Shown piece after piece: positions 16,183 through 25,313 of a stretch of 42,366 nucleotides of DNA. Source of the DNA: Bacteroidales bacterium (GTDB lineage: Bacteria > Bacteroidota > Bacteroidia > Bacteroidales > UBA932); contig JAEEUZ010000003.1 of the NCBI GenBank assembly GCA_016290725.1, positions 1-42,366 of the forward strand. Direction: 5' to 3'. The stretch's first letter is position 1. Each line of letters opens with the position of its first letter. A program made the position numbers and the translations under genes. The notes below the pieces were generated by a model. The model saw nothing but the letters and a program-made list of their open reading frames with translations, did not search any database and was not told the origin of the DNA.

Positions 16183-18858
16183 ATGAAGAGCGTATGGAGT
16201 GAAATACTGGTGCCGGCCGTGATTGTGGGGGCCACACTTGCGCAGACCCTGGGCGTTGAAGCCTACAGGGCCGGCGAGCGTGCGGAAGTGTTTGCAGGAA
16301 AGCGCTCGGAGGCTGTCGAAAGCCAGTGCACAGGGGCTTCCGCGGGCTATCGTGCAGAGTCCCCCAGGGACACAATCATGACGGGAGACAGCGGGTACAC
16401 TGCCGACGACGACTTCCTTTTCGGCGAATTCATGCCGGAAGACACCATGCCCAAAATCACGGCAAGGGATACGATGAAGGTGCCGGACAGCCTCAAGACT
16501 ACGGACCCTTTCCTGTACCAGTGGTACGTCGCCGTGAAAGACTCCCTCACCCACAGGATCGTGGTGGACTCCCTTAGGGAAGCAGGCGACAGCATCATGT
16601 GGCCGGTGATCGACTCCCTGTATCTGGCAGACTCCACAAGGATAGCCAAAGAGAAGTTCGACCTCTGGTGGGCAGGCCTCACAAAAGCGGAGCGCAAGCG
16701 CTGGGAGTATGAGCAGAAACTGCCCGCAATACTTCACAGGCAGGATTCCATACTGCACCGCAAAGACAGCCTGAAGCACAGGCGCGACAGCATCATCCAG
16801 AACACGCCCCGTATCCTGGAAACCCCGTACCTGCCGGATTCACTGTACTACCAACGGCTGGTAGTCTGGAAGCACAATCAGGAATTCAACGAAATGGAAA
16901 TCTTCCCCTGGGATACCACATTCAACTACCATTTCGAAGACTATCCCTACATGCGGGAGGATCTGGGAGGAAGCTTCCTGGGCGTGGCCGGATCAGCAGT
17001 GCAGACATACAACTTCTTCAAACGAGACGAAGGGCGGAGCTCGGTGAGTTTCTATCGGCCTATAGAAAGCTGGACATACTCGCCGGAGAGCATACCCATG
17101 TTCAACACCAAGACGCCGTACACGGAGCTGGAGTACAATGGTACGCAGTTCGCCACGGCATCCAAGGAGTCGGACAACATAAGGCTGTTCACCACGCAGA
17201 ACATACTTCCGGCGCTGAACATTGCCCTGGAATTCAAGCGCTACGGAGGCGAGGGTATCCTTCAGCACGAGAAAACCATCAACAAGACTTCCTATGTGGC
17301 GGGAAACTGGCTTGGAAAGCGTTACCTGGCACATTTCGGCTTCATCCATAATGCTTCCACAAGGGAAGAGAACGGCGGTCTCACAGACCTCACTATGATC
17401 AGGGATACCACCGTGGAGGTGCGTGAAATCTCCGTCGTGCTTAGCGATGCCGCTAACAAATACAAGAAGAACACCCTATTCCTGGACCAGACTCTCCGTA
17501 TCCCCTTCACTTTCATCGAAAGAATTAAGCACCGGGGCGACAGCACTTATGTCCCCACAGGCGAAGACGTAACAACCGCGTTCATCGGCTCGTCCCATGA
17601 ATATACGGTTTGGAGCAAATACTACACGGATGCCGTTTCCTCATCCAACGCTACTGGAAACGCTTTCTACGGAGGGCACTACTACATCAATCCGTCCAAG
17701 AGCGCGGATTCCCTTCGCATGGCACAGCTGGACAACAAAGTCTTCATCCGCCTGCAGCCGTGGAAGGAGGATTTCTTCATCTCCAGGGTGGAGGGTGGTC
17801 TCGGCGACCGATTCCGCAGCCACTACATGATGCAGCCCGGAGATTATCTGAGGGCATCGGCAAGTAGTAACTGGAACACAGTTTATGCCTATGCCGGAGC
17901 GGAAGGACGCATCAACCGTTACTTCCAGTGGGATGCGCTGGGACAGTTCGATTTCGCAGGTACCGAAGCCGGAGACTTCACAATCAATGCCAACGGAAAG
18001 CTGAGCCTGTTCCCCTTCAGGCGCCATCCGAACAGTCCCCTGTCGCTCACCGCGCGTTTCGAGCAGACGCTCCTGGAGCCGGACTATTTCCAGCAGAACT
18101 TCTTCTCCAACCACTATCGCTGGAGCAACGATTTCTCCAAGATTTCAACAACCAAGTTGGAGGCTCAGCTGGATATCCCGCGCTGGAGGCTGCAGGCATC
18201 GGCCTCGTATGGCCTGCTTGCCGGCAATATCTGGTACGACACCAATGGCATTGCCCAGCAGAACACCACACCCATGAGCGTGGCTTCGGTGTATCTGAGG
18301 AAGGATTTCGTATTCGCATCGGACCTGGTGCATCTGGAGAACCGCTTCCTGCTGCAGTACAGCTCGGACCAGACCGTGGTGCCGCTGCCGCTTCTGGCCG
18401 CGAACCTGCGCTACTACATCCAGTTCCCCATCGTGAGTGCGGATGTGATGAAGATGCAGATCGGCGTGAACACGCATTACAATACGGCATGGTACGCACC
18501 TGCATATAATCCTGTTGCAGGTGTGTTCATGAACCAGGATACTTACCAATATGGCAACTGCCCGCGCTTCGACGCCTTCGTGAACATGCAGTGGAAGACG
18601 GCATGCGTGTTCCTGAAGTTTGAGAATGTGGGTCAGGGCTGGCCAATGGAAAGGCACGACTACTTCAGTGCTGCCAATTATATCCACACAACCCGTTCGT
18701 TCAAGATCGGCATCTACTGGCCGTTCCATCCTCCGCTCAGCGGCGTGAACAGGACTCTGTCCGACAGGGCCGGCTCCGGAATGGGCGGCGACAGCGGTGG
18801 CGGTCTTGGCGGTGGCCTGGGCGGAGCACTTGGCGGCCTAAGGGGAGGTAACCGATGA
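16183..18858 (+). CDS. Putative outer-membrane porin (Porin_10-like)
   Basis: The product has 891 residues. A hydrophobic N-terminal stretch (ILVPAVIVGATLAQTLG) can serve as signal sequence. Residues about 65-215 are Asp/Lys/Ser-rich with recurring D-S-[IL]-x-x-[RK] units (for example RQDSILHRKDSLKHRRDSII). From about 230 onwards the sequence alternates aromatic and polar residues as in outer-membrane beta-barrels, matching the Bacteroidota putative-porin family by general character. The end is odd: a Gly-rich tail GGDSGGGLGGGLGGALGG follows the last strand, so a classical C-terminal aromatic residue is lacking. The stop overlaps the mltF-like gene by 4 nt, suggesting joint expression. Confidence 0.72.
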   Translation: MKSVWSEILVPAVIVGATLAQTLGVEAYRAGERAEVFAGKRSEAVESQCTGASAGYRAESPRDTIMTGDSGYTADDDFLFGEFMPEDTMPKITARDTMKVPDSLKTTDPFLYQWYVAVKDSLTHRIVVDSLREAGDSIMWPVIDSLYLADSTRIAKEKFDLWWAGLTKAERKRWEYEQKLPAILHRQDSILHRKDSLKHRRDSIIQNTPRILETPYLPDSLYYQRLVVWKHNQEFNEMEIFPWDTTFNYHFEDYPYMREDLGGSFLGVAGSAVQTYNFFKRDEGRSSVSFYRPIESWTYSPESIPMFNTKTPYTELEYNGTQFATASKESDNIRLFTTQNILPALNIALEFKRYGGEGILQHEKTINKTSYVAGNWLGKRYLAHFGFIHNASTREENGGLTDLTMIRDTTVEVREISVVLSDAANKYKKNTLFLDQTLRIPFTFIERIKHRGDSTYVPTGEDVTTAFIGSSHEYTVWSKYYTDAVSSSNATGNAFYGGHYYINPSKSADSLRMAQLDNKVFIRLQPWKEDFFISRVEGGLGDRFRSHYMMQPGDYLRASASSNWNTVYAYAGAEGRINRYFQWDALGQFDFAGTEAGDFTINANGKLSLFPFRRHPNSPLSLTARFEQTLLEPDYFQQNFFSNHYRWSNDFSKISTTKLEAQLDIPRWRLQASASYGLLAGNIWYDTNGIAQQNTTPMSVASVYLRKDFVFASDLVHLENRFLLQYSSDQTVVPLPLLAANLRYYIQFPIVSADVMKMQIGVNTHYNTAWYAPAYNPVAGVFMNQDTYQYGNCPRFDAFVNMQWKTACVFLKFENVGQGWPMERHDYFSAANYIHTTRSFKIGIYWPFHPPLSGVNRTLSDRAGSGMGGDSGGGLGGGLGGALGGLRGGNR

Positions 18859-19799
18859 AACTGAAGCACATACTTCCGTACATTATCCTAGCGGCGGCAG
18901 CGCTTATGCTGACGCCGTCGGCGCCATACAGGGAGACCGAGGATCCGGAAATCGGCAAGGTGCTTCGCTGCGCAATCTACCCGGAATGCCACTACACCCT
19001 GAACCGTGCCCTGCTTCAGAAATTTGCCGATGACATATCGGTGGATGCCCGGATTGTTCCCGTGGACAAGAATGGCAATTATCTGGATTCCCTGCGGGAA
19101 GGAAGCGTGGACCTGGTGGTTCTCAAATACAACGACTCCCTGGAATGGGGCGGCGGAGTGATGGCATCGCGCCTTTTCATGGACAGCACGGCATGGCTTG
19201 CCCGCAGCGACAAGCCATACAACATGCAAACGGTTAATTTGTGGATAAACGACCTGGAAGGCTCCTCATACTACGACCGCACCCGGAAAGCCCTTATGAG
19301 GGGAATGGGCGGAAAATCGATAAGCCCGTACGACTATCTCATCAAGAAAAACGCAGCCAGGATAGGCTGGGACTGGAAACTGGTGTCGGCCATCATCGCC
19401 TGCGAATCCAATTTCCACGAGTGGGCGCAGTCGTCGGCAGGAGCTACCGGCCTGATGCAGGTTAAACCCGGCGAATACAGCGCGGACACCCTCTGGGACC
19501 CGGCCGTGAACATTGCCGTGGGAACGTTCAAACTGTACAATTACCAGCGCACCTACATCGAACTGGGGGCGGATTCCCTGGACTGCATAAAAATGACTCT
19601 GGCCGCGTATAACGGGGGCCAGGGCCGTCTGAAACAATGCATCGAATACGCCGAGCAGAACGACATCGACCCCACCAAATGGGACAATATCGCCACGATT
19701 CTGCCTCAAGTGACTTTCCATGCAGGAGAACAAATGGTGAAATACGTGGACAAGGTGCTGGCCAAGTACGGGGAATATCAGATCCTGTACAACGATTAG
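18855..19799 (+). CDS. MltF-like lytic transglycosylase
   Basis: This is an envelope enzyme that cleaves peptidoglycan between MurNAc and GlcNAc with 1,6-anhydro product formation. The product has 314 residues. It begins with a signal/anchor segment (about 5-22), followed by part of a periplasmic solute-binding-like domain (about 35-135). The SLT domain has the catalytic glutamate E184 in IIACESNFHEWAQSS, then GATGLMQVKP and MTLAAYNGGQGR. It overlaps the porin gene by 4 nt. The solute-binding part is shorter than in E. coli MltF. Its stop overlaps the stop of the convergent permease gene by 4 nt. Confidence 0.88.
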   Translation: MKLKHILPYIILAAAALMLTPSAPYRETEDPEIGKVLRCAIYPECHYTLNRALLQKFADDISVDARIVPVDKNGNYLDSLREGSVDLVVLKYNDSLEWGGGVMASRLFMDSTAWLARSDKPYNMQTVNLWINDLEGSSYYDRTRKALMRGMGGKSISPYDYLIKKNAARIGWDWKLVSAIIACESNFHEWAQSSAGATGLMQVKPGEYSADTLWDPAVNIAVGTFKLYNYQRTYIELGADSLDCIKMTLAAYNGGQGRLKQCIEYAEQNDIDPTKWDNIATILPQVTFHAGEQMVKYVDKVLAKYGEYQILYND

Positions 19800-20959
19800 T
19801 CGGCCTTTACGGTGAGGGCGGGATCCACCCGCGAGATGAATCTCACCGACAGCATTAGCATAGCCATCATCGCCAGATAGGCGATAATATCGGCCCCGAT
19901 GATAAGGGGCAGATTCACGTGCACGGGCACGAAGGAGACGAAATAATTCGCCGGATCCAGCTTAATCAGATGCGTGCTTCCCTGAATAGCGCAGAAAAGA
20001 AGCGCCAGGGCGTTGCCGATAGCCATTCCCAGCAGAACGGCGCGGGAGGAAACCCTTAGAAACACCCTCACGATGCTCCTGTCCGCCATACCCATGGTTT
20101 TCAGCGTGCCGATGACGGGGATGTTCCTAAGAAGATGGATGAGCACCCCGGAGAGCATATTGAAGCCCGCCACAACCGTCATCAGGATAAGGATCACCAC
20201 CACATTGAAATCCAGAAGGCGCAGCCAGTCGAACACCTGCGCATATTTCCGGGCCGATGAAAACGCCACCAGATCCTCTTCCTCCTCATACGGGCTGCCC
20301 ATGATAATTGAGCCGATGTGGCCGGCAATCTCCCCCATCGCCGCATCGGAAGTAATTGCAGGAGAAATTGTTATGTCGATTGCCGATGCCTGCCCCTCAT
20401 TCCAGCCCTGCAGGCGCTGCATATCGGCAAGAGGAGCATACACAAGAAGGTTGTTGTCCATCTCCATGATGTCCGTATGGACCTCGGTGATATGGAACTT
20501 GCGAACCTTAACTTTTTCGCCCACGAAATAGGTGGGCATGTCGTCGCCAACCCCCAGCCCGGTGATGGCCGACAGCCTCTTCGGGATGGAAACGCAAAGC
20601 GACGAATCCGGGGCCTGGGAGCAGCCCTTTACCATTACGCCGTGGATGATGTCTCCGTTACGGACGATGCCCGCACGCTCAACCACCGGCTCCATCCCTG
20701 CAACTCCGGGGATGGCAAGAATATCCTTTCCCGAGGGAAGCGGAAGGCTGATGGGCTCCGCTTCCCCGGAAAAGTTATAGGCCTGCGGAATAATCCGCAC
20801 GTCGCCCGTAATGGAGCGAACGCCGGAGCGGATACTGCTTCTGAATCCCGCTGAAATGCACACGGCAAGTATCATCACAAGGAAGCTCACGGCAACCGAA
20901 GCCACCGTGATGCCTCCCCTGAAACGTAGTTTGCGGGATATGAAGCGTTCGCCGCTCAT
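19796..20959 (-). CDS. LolC/LolE-type ABC permease (FtsX/MacB fold)
   Basis: The product has 387 residues. It has an N-terminal transmembrane helix (about 17-38) after SGERFISRKLRFRGG, a large periplasmic domain (about 40-250), and three C-terminal helices (about 258-285, 310-335 and 350-375) with FxVVILILMTVVAGFNMLSG and GTLKTMGM. This layout is that of LolC/LolE permeases, which extract lipoproteins from the inner membrane together with the LolD ATPase. No LolD gene is nearby. The gene starts directly at the end of the M13 peptidase gene with no gap, so they form one transcript. Confidence 0.85.
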   Translation of the reverse strand: MSGERFISRKLRFRGGITVASVAVSFLVMILAVCISAGFRSSIRSGVRSITGDVRIIPQAYNFSGEAEPISLPLPSGKDILAIPGVAGMEPVVERAGIVRNGDIIHGVMVKGCSQAPDSSLCVSIPKRLSAITGLGVGDDMPTYFVGEKVKVRKFHITEVHTDIMEMDNNLLVYAPLADMQRLQGWNEGQASAIDITISPAITSDAAMGEIAGHIGSIIMGSPYEEEEDLVAFSSARKYAQVFDWLRLLDFNVVVILILMTVVAGFNMLSGVLIHLLRNIPVIGTLKTMGMADRSIVRVFLRVSSRAVLLGMAIGNALALLFCAIQGSTHLIKLDPANYFVSFVPVHVNLPLIIGADIIAYLAMMAMLMLSVRFISRVDPALTVKAD

Positions 20960-22969
20960 TTACCAGATGTGGACGCGCTCCTCTACGGGACGGAACATCG
21001 GGTCTCCCTCGTGGATGTCGAAGGCATCGAAGAAGGACTGGAAGTTGCGGATTGTTACATTAACCCTGTTCACTGCAAGGGAATGGGGATCCATGTTGGT
21101 GAGGCGGGCCTTCTCCTGGTCGGTGATGTTCTGAGCCCAGATTGCGCCGAAGGACAGATAGAAGCGCTGGGCGGGAGTGAAGCCGTCGATAAGTTTAACC
21201 TTCTGTCCCGCAATTGCGTTCTGCATAGCGCTGAAAGCGATGGAGACTCCGCCGTGGTCGCCGATATTCTCACCCAGGGTGTAACGGCCGTTTGCGTGTA
21301 CGCCGGGGAGGACCTCCATCTCGTCGTACTGGGCCACGAGTTTGTCGCCCAGAGCGTCGAAGCGGGCCTTATCTTCTGCGGTCCACCAGTTCACCATATT
21401 GCCTTTCGCATCGAACATGGAACCCTGGTCGTCGAAACCGTGGGACATCTCATGGCCGATGACAACGCCGATACCGCCGTAGTTCACGGGATCATCGGCA
21501 TCCGGGTCGAAGAACGGCTTCTGCAGGATGGCTGCGGGGAAGCAGATTTCGTTGGTGGTGGGGTCATAGTAGGCGTTCACCGTCTGGGGGGTCATGCCCC
21601 ATTCGGTCTTGTCCGTGGGCTTACCCAGCTTGGACAGATTGTCGGCCACATACCATGCGCTGGCGTTGCGAAGGTTCTCATAATAAGTATTGGCCGGGTT
21701 GATATCCATGGTGCTGTAGTCTTTCCACTTGTCCGGATAGCCAATCTTCACTGTAAACGAGGCAAGTTTCTCGCGGGCCATGACCTTGGTTGTGTCACTC
21801 ATCCATTCCAGCGAGTCGATGTGCTGGCCGAGGGCGGTGCGAAGGTTCTCCACAAGGGTAACCATCTTGCGCTTGGAAGACTCCGGGAAATAGCGCTCCA
21901 CATACATCTTGCCCACGGCCTCGCCAAGGATGCCGTTGGGAACCTCCATAGCCCTCTTCCAGCGGGGCCTCTGTTCCTGGGCACCGGCCATCTGATGGGA
22001 GAAGAACTCCCACTGGGCGGTATAGAAATCGTCGCTGAGGGCGCCTGCGCTGCTGCTTACGAACTGGCAGACAAGATACGCCTTGAGGGTTTCGATATCG
22101 GTCTTCTGAAGAAGATCGCTCAGGGCCTTGAAGTATGAAGGCTGCTGGACGACGACCTTTTCCTGGGGAGCCACGCCGGCTTCCTCGCAGATGAGTTCGA
22201 AGCACAGGCCGGGATATTCCGCCTTGATCTGTTCGGAACTCATGGGATTGTAGATGGCCTGCATGTCGCGGTTCTTCTCGCGGGTCCATGAAGCGGCGGC
22301 AAGTGCATCCTCAACCTCCATATCCTTTGCGGCAAGTTCTTCCGCATTCTCCAGACCGCTGAGCTGCAGCACCTTCTGAAGATATGCCACGTAGCCTGCC
22401 TTGAGCTCTTTATTGGTTTCGAGCAGATAGTAATCGCGGTCTCCCATGCCAAGGCCGCCCTGGCCGATGTACAGTATCTGGGAGTCGCTGTCAAGGAAGT
22501 CTGCGGTCACATAACTGCCGAAGAAGCCGCCTTCGCCGTAACGGTTCATGCGGCCAAGCAGGCGTGCAAGGCCTTCAAGGTCTTCCACCTCCTGAATCTC
22601 GGCGATGTACTTCTGGATAGGCTGCGCGCCCAGCTCATTGCGGGTGGTGGAATCCAGGGCCATCTTGTAAAGGTCCGATATCTTCTGCTCCACGCTGCCG
22701 GGTGCGGCTTTCATGGTGGTCATGCTCTCGAAAAGGGCGTTCAGGTTCTCCTGGGTGCGCTCGCGGATTGCATCGAAACTGCCATAGCGGGAGAATTCGG
22801 GTCTGAGGGGATTGTTTTTCTGCCAGCCGCCGGTGGAATATGCATAGAAATCCACCTTGGGGCTGACTGTCGTGTCCAGATAACCGAGATCCAGTGCGGG
22901 AACCCGGGGACTTTGGTTACATGCTGCAAAAGTGAGCAGTGAAATCATGATGATACCTAGCTTTTTCAT
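20960..22969 (-). CDS. M13-family zinc metallopeptidase lipoprotein
   Basis: This is an envelope endopeptidase of the neprilysin/PepO family with 669 residues. The N-terminus MKKLGIIMISLLTFAACNQS is a lipoprotein signal peptide with the lipid cysteine at residue 17. The M13 N-terminal domain begins with FYAYSTGGWQKNNPL. The zinc site is HEMSH at 506-510, and the third ligand and helper are E567 and D571 in ENIGDHGG. NAYYDPTTNEICFPAAIL upstream of the site is also typical. Length fits the family. It is first in a two-gene set with the LolC/E-type permease. The physiological substrate is not known. Confidence 0.93.
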   Translation of the reverse strand: MKKLGIIMISLLTFAACNQSPRVPALDLGYLDTTVSPKVDFYAYSTGGWQKNNPLRPEFSRYGSFDAIRERTQENLNALFESMTTMKAAPGSVEQKISDLYKMALDSTTRNELGAQPIQKYIAEIQEVEDLEGLARLLGRMNRYGEGGFFGSYVTADFLDSDSQILYIGQGGLGMGDRDYYLLETNKELKAGYVAYLQKVLQLSGLENAEELAAKDMEVEDALAAASWTREKNRDMQAIYNPMSSEQIKAEYPGLCFELICEEAGVAPQEKVVVQQPSYFKALSDLLQKTDIETLKAYLVCQFVSSSAGALSDDFYTAQWEFFSHQMAGAQEQRPRWKRAMEVPNGILGEAVGKMYVERYFPESSKRKMVTLVENLRTALGQHIDSLEWMSDTTKVMAREKLASFTVKIGYPDKWKDYSTMDINPANTYYENLRNASAWYVADNLSKLGKPTDKTEWGMTPQTVNAYYDPTTNEICFPAAILQKPFFDPDADDPVNYGGIGVVIGHEMSHGFDDQGSMFDAKGNMVNWWTAEDKARFDALGDKLVAQYDEMEVLPGVHANGRYTLGENIGDHGGVSIAFSAMQNAIAGQKVKLIDGFTPAQRFYLSFGAIWAQNITDQEKARLTNMDPHSLAVNRVNVTIRNFQSFFDAFDIHEGDPMFRPVEERVHIW

Positions 22970-22992
22970 ATTGTTTTATAGATATTTGGATG

Positions 22993-23000
22993 CAAAGTTA
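22993..23000 (-). promoter_or_regulatory. -7 box TAACTTTG for the M13 peptidase gene
   Basis: On the minus strand TAACTTTG lies 23 nt before the ATG at 22969. It sits in the short gap after the NUDIX gene. No -33 TTTG is seen at 20 nt. Confidence 0.55.
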
Positions 23001-23008
23001 ATCTTTTT

Positions 23009-23620
23009 TCAGATACGGGCCTCACGGAACACCTCAACTATTGAAGGGTAGGTATTCTTGAGGAATGGAGGGAGCGAGGATTTGGCCACCCATGCGGCCT
23101 TGGTGATATCCTCTTCCCTCTGGGGAGTGAGGTTGGTGGGATCAGTGTACAGCATGTCGTACCACCAGGTGTGCTTGAGGTGCCAGATGTTGTTACGCAG
23201 ATATACATGGTCCGTGATGCAGATGAGGCGGCGCACTTCCAACTGGTCCACGCCGGTTTCTTCCTGCACCTCACGAAGGGCGCACACTTCGATATCCTCC
23301 CCCGCTTCCTGATGGCCTTTCGGAAGGTCCCACAGGCCAAGGCGGTTAATCAGCAGATAGTCTCCCCTTCGGTTCGACACCAGCCCCCCGGCGGCATTCA
23401 CCTCCAGGAACTCCGCGCAGATGCGGCGGTAGGTCTTTTCTATATCGGCCGATGGAATATATATCCGCTGGAGGGTATCCTGGACCTCGAACATACGGAC
23501 CAGGGCGCTTATGTCCAGCACTTCTCCAACATGGAATTCCACGGAATTTGGATCCGACAGCATCTCTTCCTGCGGCGAGCAGATGATGATGCAGCGCTTC
23601 CCGAAATAGATCTTGTGCAT
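23009..23620 (-). CDS. NUDIX hydrolase
   Basis: The product has 203 residues. The NUDIX box runs from G102 to V124, with the pattern G-x5-E-x7-R-E-x-x-E-E-x-G-V (GHQEAGED at its start, REVQEETGV at its end). It therefore hydrolyses a nucleoside diphosphate linked to another group, but the substrate cannot be told. An N-terminal part of about 75 residues precedes the NUDIX fold and has no recognised domain. The gene is transcribed away from the SRPBCC gene, and their promoters lie side by side in a 38-nt gap. Confidence 0.88.
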   Translation of the reverse strand: MHKIYFGKRCIIICSPQEEMLSDPNSVEFHVGEVLDISALVRMFEVQDTLQRIYIPSADIEKTYRRICAEFLEVNAAGGLVSNRRGDYLLINRLGLWDLPKGHQEAGEDIEVCALREVQEETGVDQLEVRRLICITDHVYLRNNIWHLKHTWWYDMLYTDPTNLTPQREEDITKAAWVAKSSLPPFLKNTYPSIVEVFREARI

Positions 23621-23630
23621 AAAAAATTAT

Positions 23631-23638
23631 TATATTTG
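23631..23638 (+). promoter_or_regulatory. -7 box TATATTTG for the SRPBCC gene
   Basis: TATATTTG lies 20 nt before ATG 23659 and only 5 nt from the opposing -7 box of the NUDIX gene. Confidence 0.6.
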
Positions 23639-23643
23639 CAGCA

Positions 23644-23651
23644 CAAAGATA
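23644..23651 (-). promoter_or_regulatory. -7 box TATCTTTG for the NUDIX gene
   Basis: On the minus strand TATCTTTG lies 23 nt before the NUDIX ATG at 23620. It is back to back with the plus-strand -7 box, so polymerase at one should block the other. Confidence 0.6.
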
Positions 23652-23658
23652 CACTATT

Positions 23659-24111
23659 ATGACCGAATTCGAAAGCAAACACGGAATAGTTTCCCGCCAG
23701 CCCCACGAATTATACATGGCCTTCACGGACCTCAGCAATTTCAAGAAGATGCTTCCCCCCGACAAACAGGCCATGGTGGAGGCGGATTTCGACACACTCA
23801 CCGCCACGGTCCAGGGTTTCAACATAGGGGTAAAGGTGCATGAGAGAGTTCCCTACAGCCGCATTGAACTGGTGGACTACGGCGCCCCTCTCGCCTTCCA
23901 TGTGGTGGTTTATTTCGATGCCGCGGCCGAAGATCCCTTCAAGACGGATTTTCACATCCACGTGGATGCAGACCTCAACATCATGATGCGCATGATGATA
24001 GGCGGCAAGGTGAAAGATGTCCTGGACAAGATTGTGGACGGCCTTGTGGACGCCTCCAACGGCAAGATGCCTGAAGGCTTCGATCCATCGGCATTCGGGA
24101 TGAATGTTTGA
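23659..24111 (+). CDS. SRPBCC (START-like) domain protein
   Basis: The 150-residue cytosolic protein has the order of a START/polyketide-cyclase fold. An initial strand with SKHGIVSRQPHELYMAFTDL, typical of the first strand and helix, is followed by alternating strands (VKVHERVPYSRIELVDYG, DFHIHVDADLNIMMRM) and a long C-terminal helix (KVKDVLDKIVDGLVDA). Such proteins bind hydrophobic ligands, but nothing shows which. The stop overlaps the start of the rRNA methyltransferase gene by 8 nt, so the two are coupled. Confidence 0.72.
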   Translation: MTEFESKHGIVSRQPHELYMAFTDLSNFKKMLPPDKQAMVEADFDTLTATVQGFNIGVKVHERVPYSRIELVDYGAPLAFHVVVYFDAAAEDPFKTDFHIHVDADLNIMMRMMIGGKVKDVLDKIVDGLVDASNGKMPEGFDPSAFGMNV

Positions 24112-25249
24112 TCCCGCATTCATAAAGTTATTGGAGGAATCGGTGGGGCCGGAGCGCTCCGCCGCCCTGCTTGACGCCCTGGAAAAAGATGCGTCCGTAT
24201 CGGTGAGGCTCAATCCCTCAAAACTTCAGGAGTGCCCGTTCCCGGATGCCGTCCCGGTTCCATGGAGTCCTTACGGATATATATTAAAGGAAAGGCCGGC
24301 CTTCATAATGGACCCGCTCATGCACGCCGGGTGCTATTATGTGCAGGATTCGTCGGCCATGTTCCCCGGTGAAGTTTTCCGCCGCATGCTGGACGGATTC
24401 GGCGAAGGCGTGCAGGTGCTGGACCTCTGCGCCGCCCCGGGAGGCAAAACCACGGACCTTAGTGCATCCCTGAGGGAGCGCTTCTCAGACAAGTTCCGGC
24501 TAATAGCCAACGAAGTGGTGCGAAAGCGCTTCCAGGTGCTCCGAAGCAATGTGGAAACCTGGGGAGAGCCCCGCACCGCCGTGGTGTCTATGGATCCGTC
24601 GCAGTTCGGGGCCCGCGAACTCTTCGATATCATACTTGCCGATGTCCCCTGCTCCGGCGAGGGCATGTTCCGCAAAGACAGCGTGGCCCGGGACGAATGG
24701 TCACCCGAGAATGTGGAATTCTGCGCCTCCAGGCAGAGGAAGATTCTGGCCGATATCTGGCCTTCGCTGCGGCCGGGCGGCGTTTTGATATACTCCACCT
24801 GCACTTTCAACCATCTGGAAAACGACGACAATCTCCAGTGGGCGGCCCGCGAATTCGGGGCGGAGATCGTAGATATCGGCCCTGTGCCGGAAGGTGTGCT
24901 CAAGAGCCGGTGCGGTTATGCGCTTCTTCCCGGATTCGTTCCCGGAGAGGGCCAGTGGGTTGGAGTCCTCCGTAAAGACGGCCCCAGAAGCGCGGTTCCT
25001 GCCCCCGATGCAGCAAGGATCCTACACGCGGAATTCCCCTTCATCGGCATACCGGATTATCCGAAGGTCGATGTGGACAGGCCCACGGCTCTGGCATACC
25101 TCCACGGCGAAGCGCTGAGGCTCACTGGGGCTCCCATCGGCCTTGTGAATATCTGCTATCAGGGCCATCCGCTCGGGGCTGCGAAAAGTATCGGCACCCG
25201 CTGCAACAATCTTTTCCCGAAAGAAAGGCGTATCCGGAAGGATGTTTGA
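24104..25249 (+). CDS. RsmF/YebU-like rRNA cytosine-C5 methyltransferase
   Basis: The enzyme uses S-adenosylmethionine to methylate a cytosine C5 in rRNA. The product has 381 residues. The NOL1/NOP2/Sun motifs are clear: LDLCAAPGGKTTDLS (SAM binding), ADVPCSGEGMFRKD (cysteine of motif IV) and VLIYSTCTFNHLEND (catalytic cysteine of motif VI). The C-terminal part of about 90 residues, ending in KRKD-like basic sequence, resembles the PUA-like RNA-binding tail. It is shorter than E. coli RsmF (about 480 residues), so the exact target base is uncertain. Confidence 0.88.
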   Translation: MFDPAFIKLLEESVGPERSAALLDALEKDASVSVRLNPSKLQECPFPDAVPVPWSPYGYILKERPAFIMDPLMHAGCYYVQDSSAMFPGEVFRRMLDGFGEGVQVLDLCAAPGGKTTDLSASLRERFSDKFRLIANEVVRKRFQVLRSNVETWGEPRTAVVSMDPSQFGARELFDIILADVPCSGEGMFRKDSVARDEWSPENVEFCASRQRKILADIWPSLRPGGVLIYSTCTFNHLENDDNLQWAAREFGAEIVDIGPVPEGVLKSRCGYALLPGFVPGEGQWVGVLRKDGPRSAVPAPDAARILHAEFPFIGIPDYPKVDVDRPTALAYLHGEALRLTGAPIGLVNICYQGHPLGAAKSIGTRCNNLFPKERRIRKDV

Positions 25250-25313
25250 AACTTTTTTCCTCCGGCGGGCGTATTGTTAGAGTATCGGCCAAACGCAGGA
25301 TACCCTATTTTAG

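Noticed and set aside
20969-22138. 389-residue plus-strand reading frame inside the M13 peptidase gene
   Set aside because: The minus strand carries the zinc site and lipoprotein signal. The plus frame is a shadow.
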